Shown: positions 7,152 to 8,128 of the stretch, piece after piece
Layout: each line of letters begins with the position of its first letter
How positions within the stretch are numbered: the stretch's first letter is position 1
Assembly (NCBI GenBank): GCA_030731695.1
Contig: JANQTK010000341.1
Coordinates: 1 to 8,128 of the forward strand
Source: Polaribacter sp.
Lineage (GTDB): Bacteria > Bacteroidota > Bacteroidia > Flavobacteriales > Flavobacteriaceae
Reading direction: 5' to 3'
Length of the DNA stretch: 8,128 nucleotides
The notes under the pieces: model-generated
The model's database searches: none
Seen by the model: the letters and a program-made list of their open reading frames with translations, nothing else
Told to the model about the DNA's origin: nothing
Program-made: the position numbers and the translations under genes

Positions 7152-7171
7152 GCTGAACTTGTTTCAGTAGC
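7150..7171 (-). repeat. Short palindromic repeat overlapping the arsS start codon
   Basis: On the minus strand the sequence CTGAAACAAGTTCAGCATGA places an imperfect inverted repeat (CTGAA / TTCAG, 7153-7157 with 7163-7167) directly before and into the arsS ATG. The form CTGAAACAAGTTCAG followed by ATGA is, from memory, a common dispersed intergenic repeat in flavobacteria. The call rests on that resemblance plus the symmetry. If right, the repeat now supplies the 5' leader and possibly the start codon of arsS. Confidence 0.45.
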
Positions 7172-7177
7172 TTTTAG

Positions 7178-7192
7178 GTATTTACGTAATAC
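7178..7192. promoter_or_regulatory. Quasi-palindrome upstream of arsS, possible operator
   Basis: GTATT (7178-7182) and AATAC (7188-7192) are inverted around TACGT, so the whole reads GTATTTACGTAATAC and is nearly symmetric. Its centre lies about 34 bases upstream of the arsS start, where a repressor or activator site could sit. No promoter elements are recognisable beside it. It may equally be part of the repeat material that fills this 126-base spacer. Confidence 0.25.
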
Positions 7193-7210
7193 TGTTGGAT
7201 TTGGTTTTTT

Positions 7211-7240
7211 AGATTCCTGCTTTCACAGGAATAAGCGATT
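7211..7240. repeat. Dispersed-type palindromic repeat in the peroxidase-arsS spacer
   Basis: ATTCCTG (7213-7219) and CAGGAAT (7226-7232) form a perfect 7-bp inverted repeat around a six-base loop; in the minus-strand RNA the inner bases make a GAAA-like loop closed by a U-G pair. On the minus strand the hairpin is followed by CTAAAAAACC, not a T-run, so it is not a standard terminator for the upstream gene. The form resembles the ATTCCTGC...GCAGGAAT repeats found many times in some bacterial genomes. Confidence 0.5.
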
Positions 7241-7277
7241 CATACATTTTTTACAAAAGCAAAAAATGGTTCTCTGC

Positions 7278-7613
7278 TTACATTTCTAGTTTATTCACCT
7301 TATTCATCATTTGCACACCATGAACTAAGGTTGCACCGCTTTTTATGGCTGCGCCAACGTGAATGGCTTCCATCATTTGTTCTTTGGTTACTCCTCTTTG
7401 TAAAGTATCTTTTGTATAGGCATCAATACAATAAGGACATTGCTCAGTATGTGCAACTGCCAATGCAATTAAACTTTTTTCGCGAGCTGTTAAAGCGCCT
7501 TCTTCAAATACTTTTCCATAATAATCGAAAAACTTTGTTCCCAATTCTTCACTCCATTCTGTTATTTTTCCGAATTTTCGTAAATCGGCTTCATCGTAAT
7601 ATGGTTTTGACAT
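7278..7613 (-). CDS. Arsenosugar-associated peroxidase-like protein (AhpD/CMD fold)
   Basis: The 111-residue product belongs to the carboxymuconolactone decarboxylase/AhpD superfamily. It has the helical core LTAREKSLIALAVA (41-54) and a redox CXXC motif, HTEQCPYCIDAYT, with Cys59 and Cys62. The C-terminal part (EAIHVGAAIKSGATLVHG) is also typical. The whole sequence fits the small subfamily that travels with ArsS-type radical SAM proteins (TIGR04169-like). Such proteins use a disulfide-forming cysteine pair, but the substrate in arsenosugar pathways is not known; handling of arsenic intermediates or protection of the radical enzyme are guesses. Canonical AhpD has His four residues after the second Cys; here that place is Tyr66. 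The ATG at 7613 follows an AT-rich leader, 23 bases after the DUF547 stop, which implies one transcript. No signal peptide is seen, so it is probably cytoplasmic. It appears complete. Confidence 0.88.
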   Translation of the reverse strand: MSKPYYDEADLRKFGKITEWSEELGTKFFDYYGKVFEEGALTAREKSLIALAVAHTEQCPYCIDAYTKDTLQRGVTKEQMMEAIHVGAAIKSGATLVHGVQMMNKVNKLEM

Positions 7614-7636
7614 TTTGTATTTAATTTATTATAATT

Positions 7637-8128
7637 TTATTTTTCGTTCAAGCTCCAATTGTATGGTAAATAATTGATGCTTGCATTTTTATTTATTTTG
7701 ATTTTTGAATATTGATTCAAGAACTCAATGAGTGATGCTGTTTTCATAAAATCTTCTTTAAACCAGTCAAAAATAGCTGAAATTTTGATGTTATTTTTGT
7801 TGATGTTATTTTTTGAAGTATCATTCACAAATTCATTCATCAAACGAGTGAGTTCAGCATCAATATTTTCTTCAGTAAATGCGATGTTTGACAATTTAGG
7901 ACATGAAATTGAAGCACAATTAACACCTACATGAATTCGAGGGTCAAATAATTTTTTTCGCAGAATTTCATGTTCAATAAAATCTAAGGTATAGGTTTGG
8001 TTGCCCACTTTTGCAAACGGAGTTTTCCAGGCAGTTTTGCCATCAATTTTAACATCGAGAATGCTTTTTAGAGGATATTCTTGTAAAATCAATAAAATAG
8101 TATACGCATTGTAAGCATTGATCCAAAA
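7637..8128 (-). CDS. DUF547 domain protein, 5' end cut by window
   Basis: The frame is open to the right edge, giving 163 residues plus a TAA stop; the beginning lies outside. The first visible residues are FWINAYNAYTI, the hallmark block of DUF547. Further family blocks follow: YTLDFIEHEILRKKLFDPRIH, then HVGVNCASISCPKL with its conserved His and Cys residues, then IFDWFKEDF, and YLPYNWSLNE at the C-terminus. The TTG at 8090-8092 is internal and not the start, because the FWINAYNAY block lies before it. The biochemical function of DUF547 is not established. Members recur beside ArsS genes, and the 23-base spacing to the peroxidase-like gene supports a shared operon and a role in arsenosugar metabolism or export. 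Whether it has a signal peptide cannot be seen. The domain call is firm; the function is unknown. Confidence 0.9.
   Translation of the reverse strand, partial: FWINAYNAYTILLILQEYPLKSILDVKIDGKTAWKTPFAKVGNQTYTLDFIEHEILRKKLFDPRIHVGVNCASISCPKLSNIAFTEENIDAELTRLMNEFVNDTSKNNINKNNIKISAIFDWFKEDFMKTASLIEFLNQYSKIKINKNASINYLPYNWSLNEK

Noticed and set aside
7331..7934. Plus-strand open frames opposite the peroxidase-like and DUF547 genes
   Set aside because: They are antisense to strongly conserved proteins, and hydrophobic runs in them reflect AT-rich reverse-complement codons.
7637..8092. A complete 151-residue gene starting at the TTG at 8092
   Set aside because: The frame stays open to the window edge and the codons before the TTG spell FWINAYNAYTI, the conserved DUF547 block. 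The gene is 5'-partial and the TTG is an internal leucine.
1..8128. CRISPR array, tRNA, rRNA, transposase or integrase
   Set aside because: No regularly spaced direct repeats, clover-leaf sequences, rRNA-like stretches or recombinase motifs are seen on either strand.

Overview
The window is AT-rich. It reads as a chromosomal segment of a flavobacterium (Bacteroidota, probably a marine Flavobacteriaceae). Three things point there: a SusC/SusD outer-membrane pair with Bacteroidota-type lipoprotein and TonB-plug signatures, start codons preceded by A-rich sequence instead of Shine-Dalgarno motifs, and degenerate short palindromic repeats in most of the spacers. All seven recognisable genes lie on the minus strand, so transcription runs from high to low coordinates. 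The gene at each edge is cut by the window.

Right half (about 5315-8128): an arsenosugar-biosynthesis type cluster. In order of transcription it holds a DUF547 protein (5' end outside the window), a small AhpD/CMD-fold peroxidase-like protein with a CPYC motif, the radical SAM enzyme ArsS, and a DUF2064 (transferase 1) glycosyltransferase. ArsS is the diagnostic gene: it joins a 5'-deoxyadenosyl group to dimethylated arsenic. The arsenite methyltransferase ArsM that would feed it is not visible and would be expected beyond position 8128 or elsewhere.

Left half (1-5249): a SusC-type TonB-dependent transporter, its SusD-like_2 surface lipoprotein 10 bases later, and a sodium:solute symporter family protein truncated by the window edge. 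Together they form an outer- and inner-membrane uptake route for an unidentified small solute. No glycoside hydrolase, sulfatase or regulator is visible. The block follows the glycosyltransferase by 65 bases on the same strand, so co-transcription with the arsenosugar genes is possible but unproven.

Spacers: no gap exceeds about 130 bases, yet several hold structure. A perfect 10-bp inverted repeat containing TTGAT-N4-ATCAA (the FNR/CRP-family box pattern) lies just upstream of susC. A 98-bp element with near-perfect terminal inverted repeats fills the arsS-glycosyltransferase spacer and contains a terminator-like hairpin facing the plus strand. Repeat-like palindromes also overlap the arsS start codon and the first codons of the symporter. 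The most interesting prospects are the arsenosugar/SusCD/symporter linkage, the operator-like palindrome, and the repeats that have encroached on gene starts.
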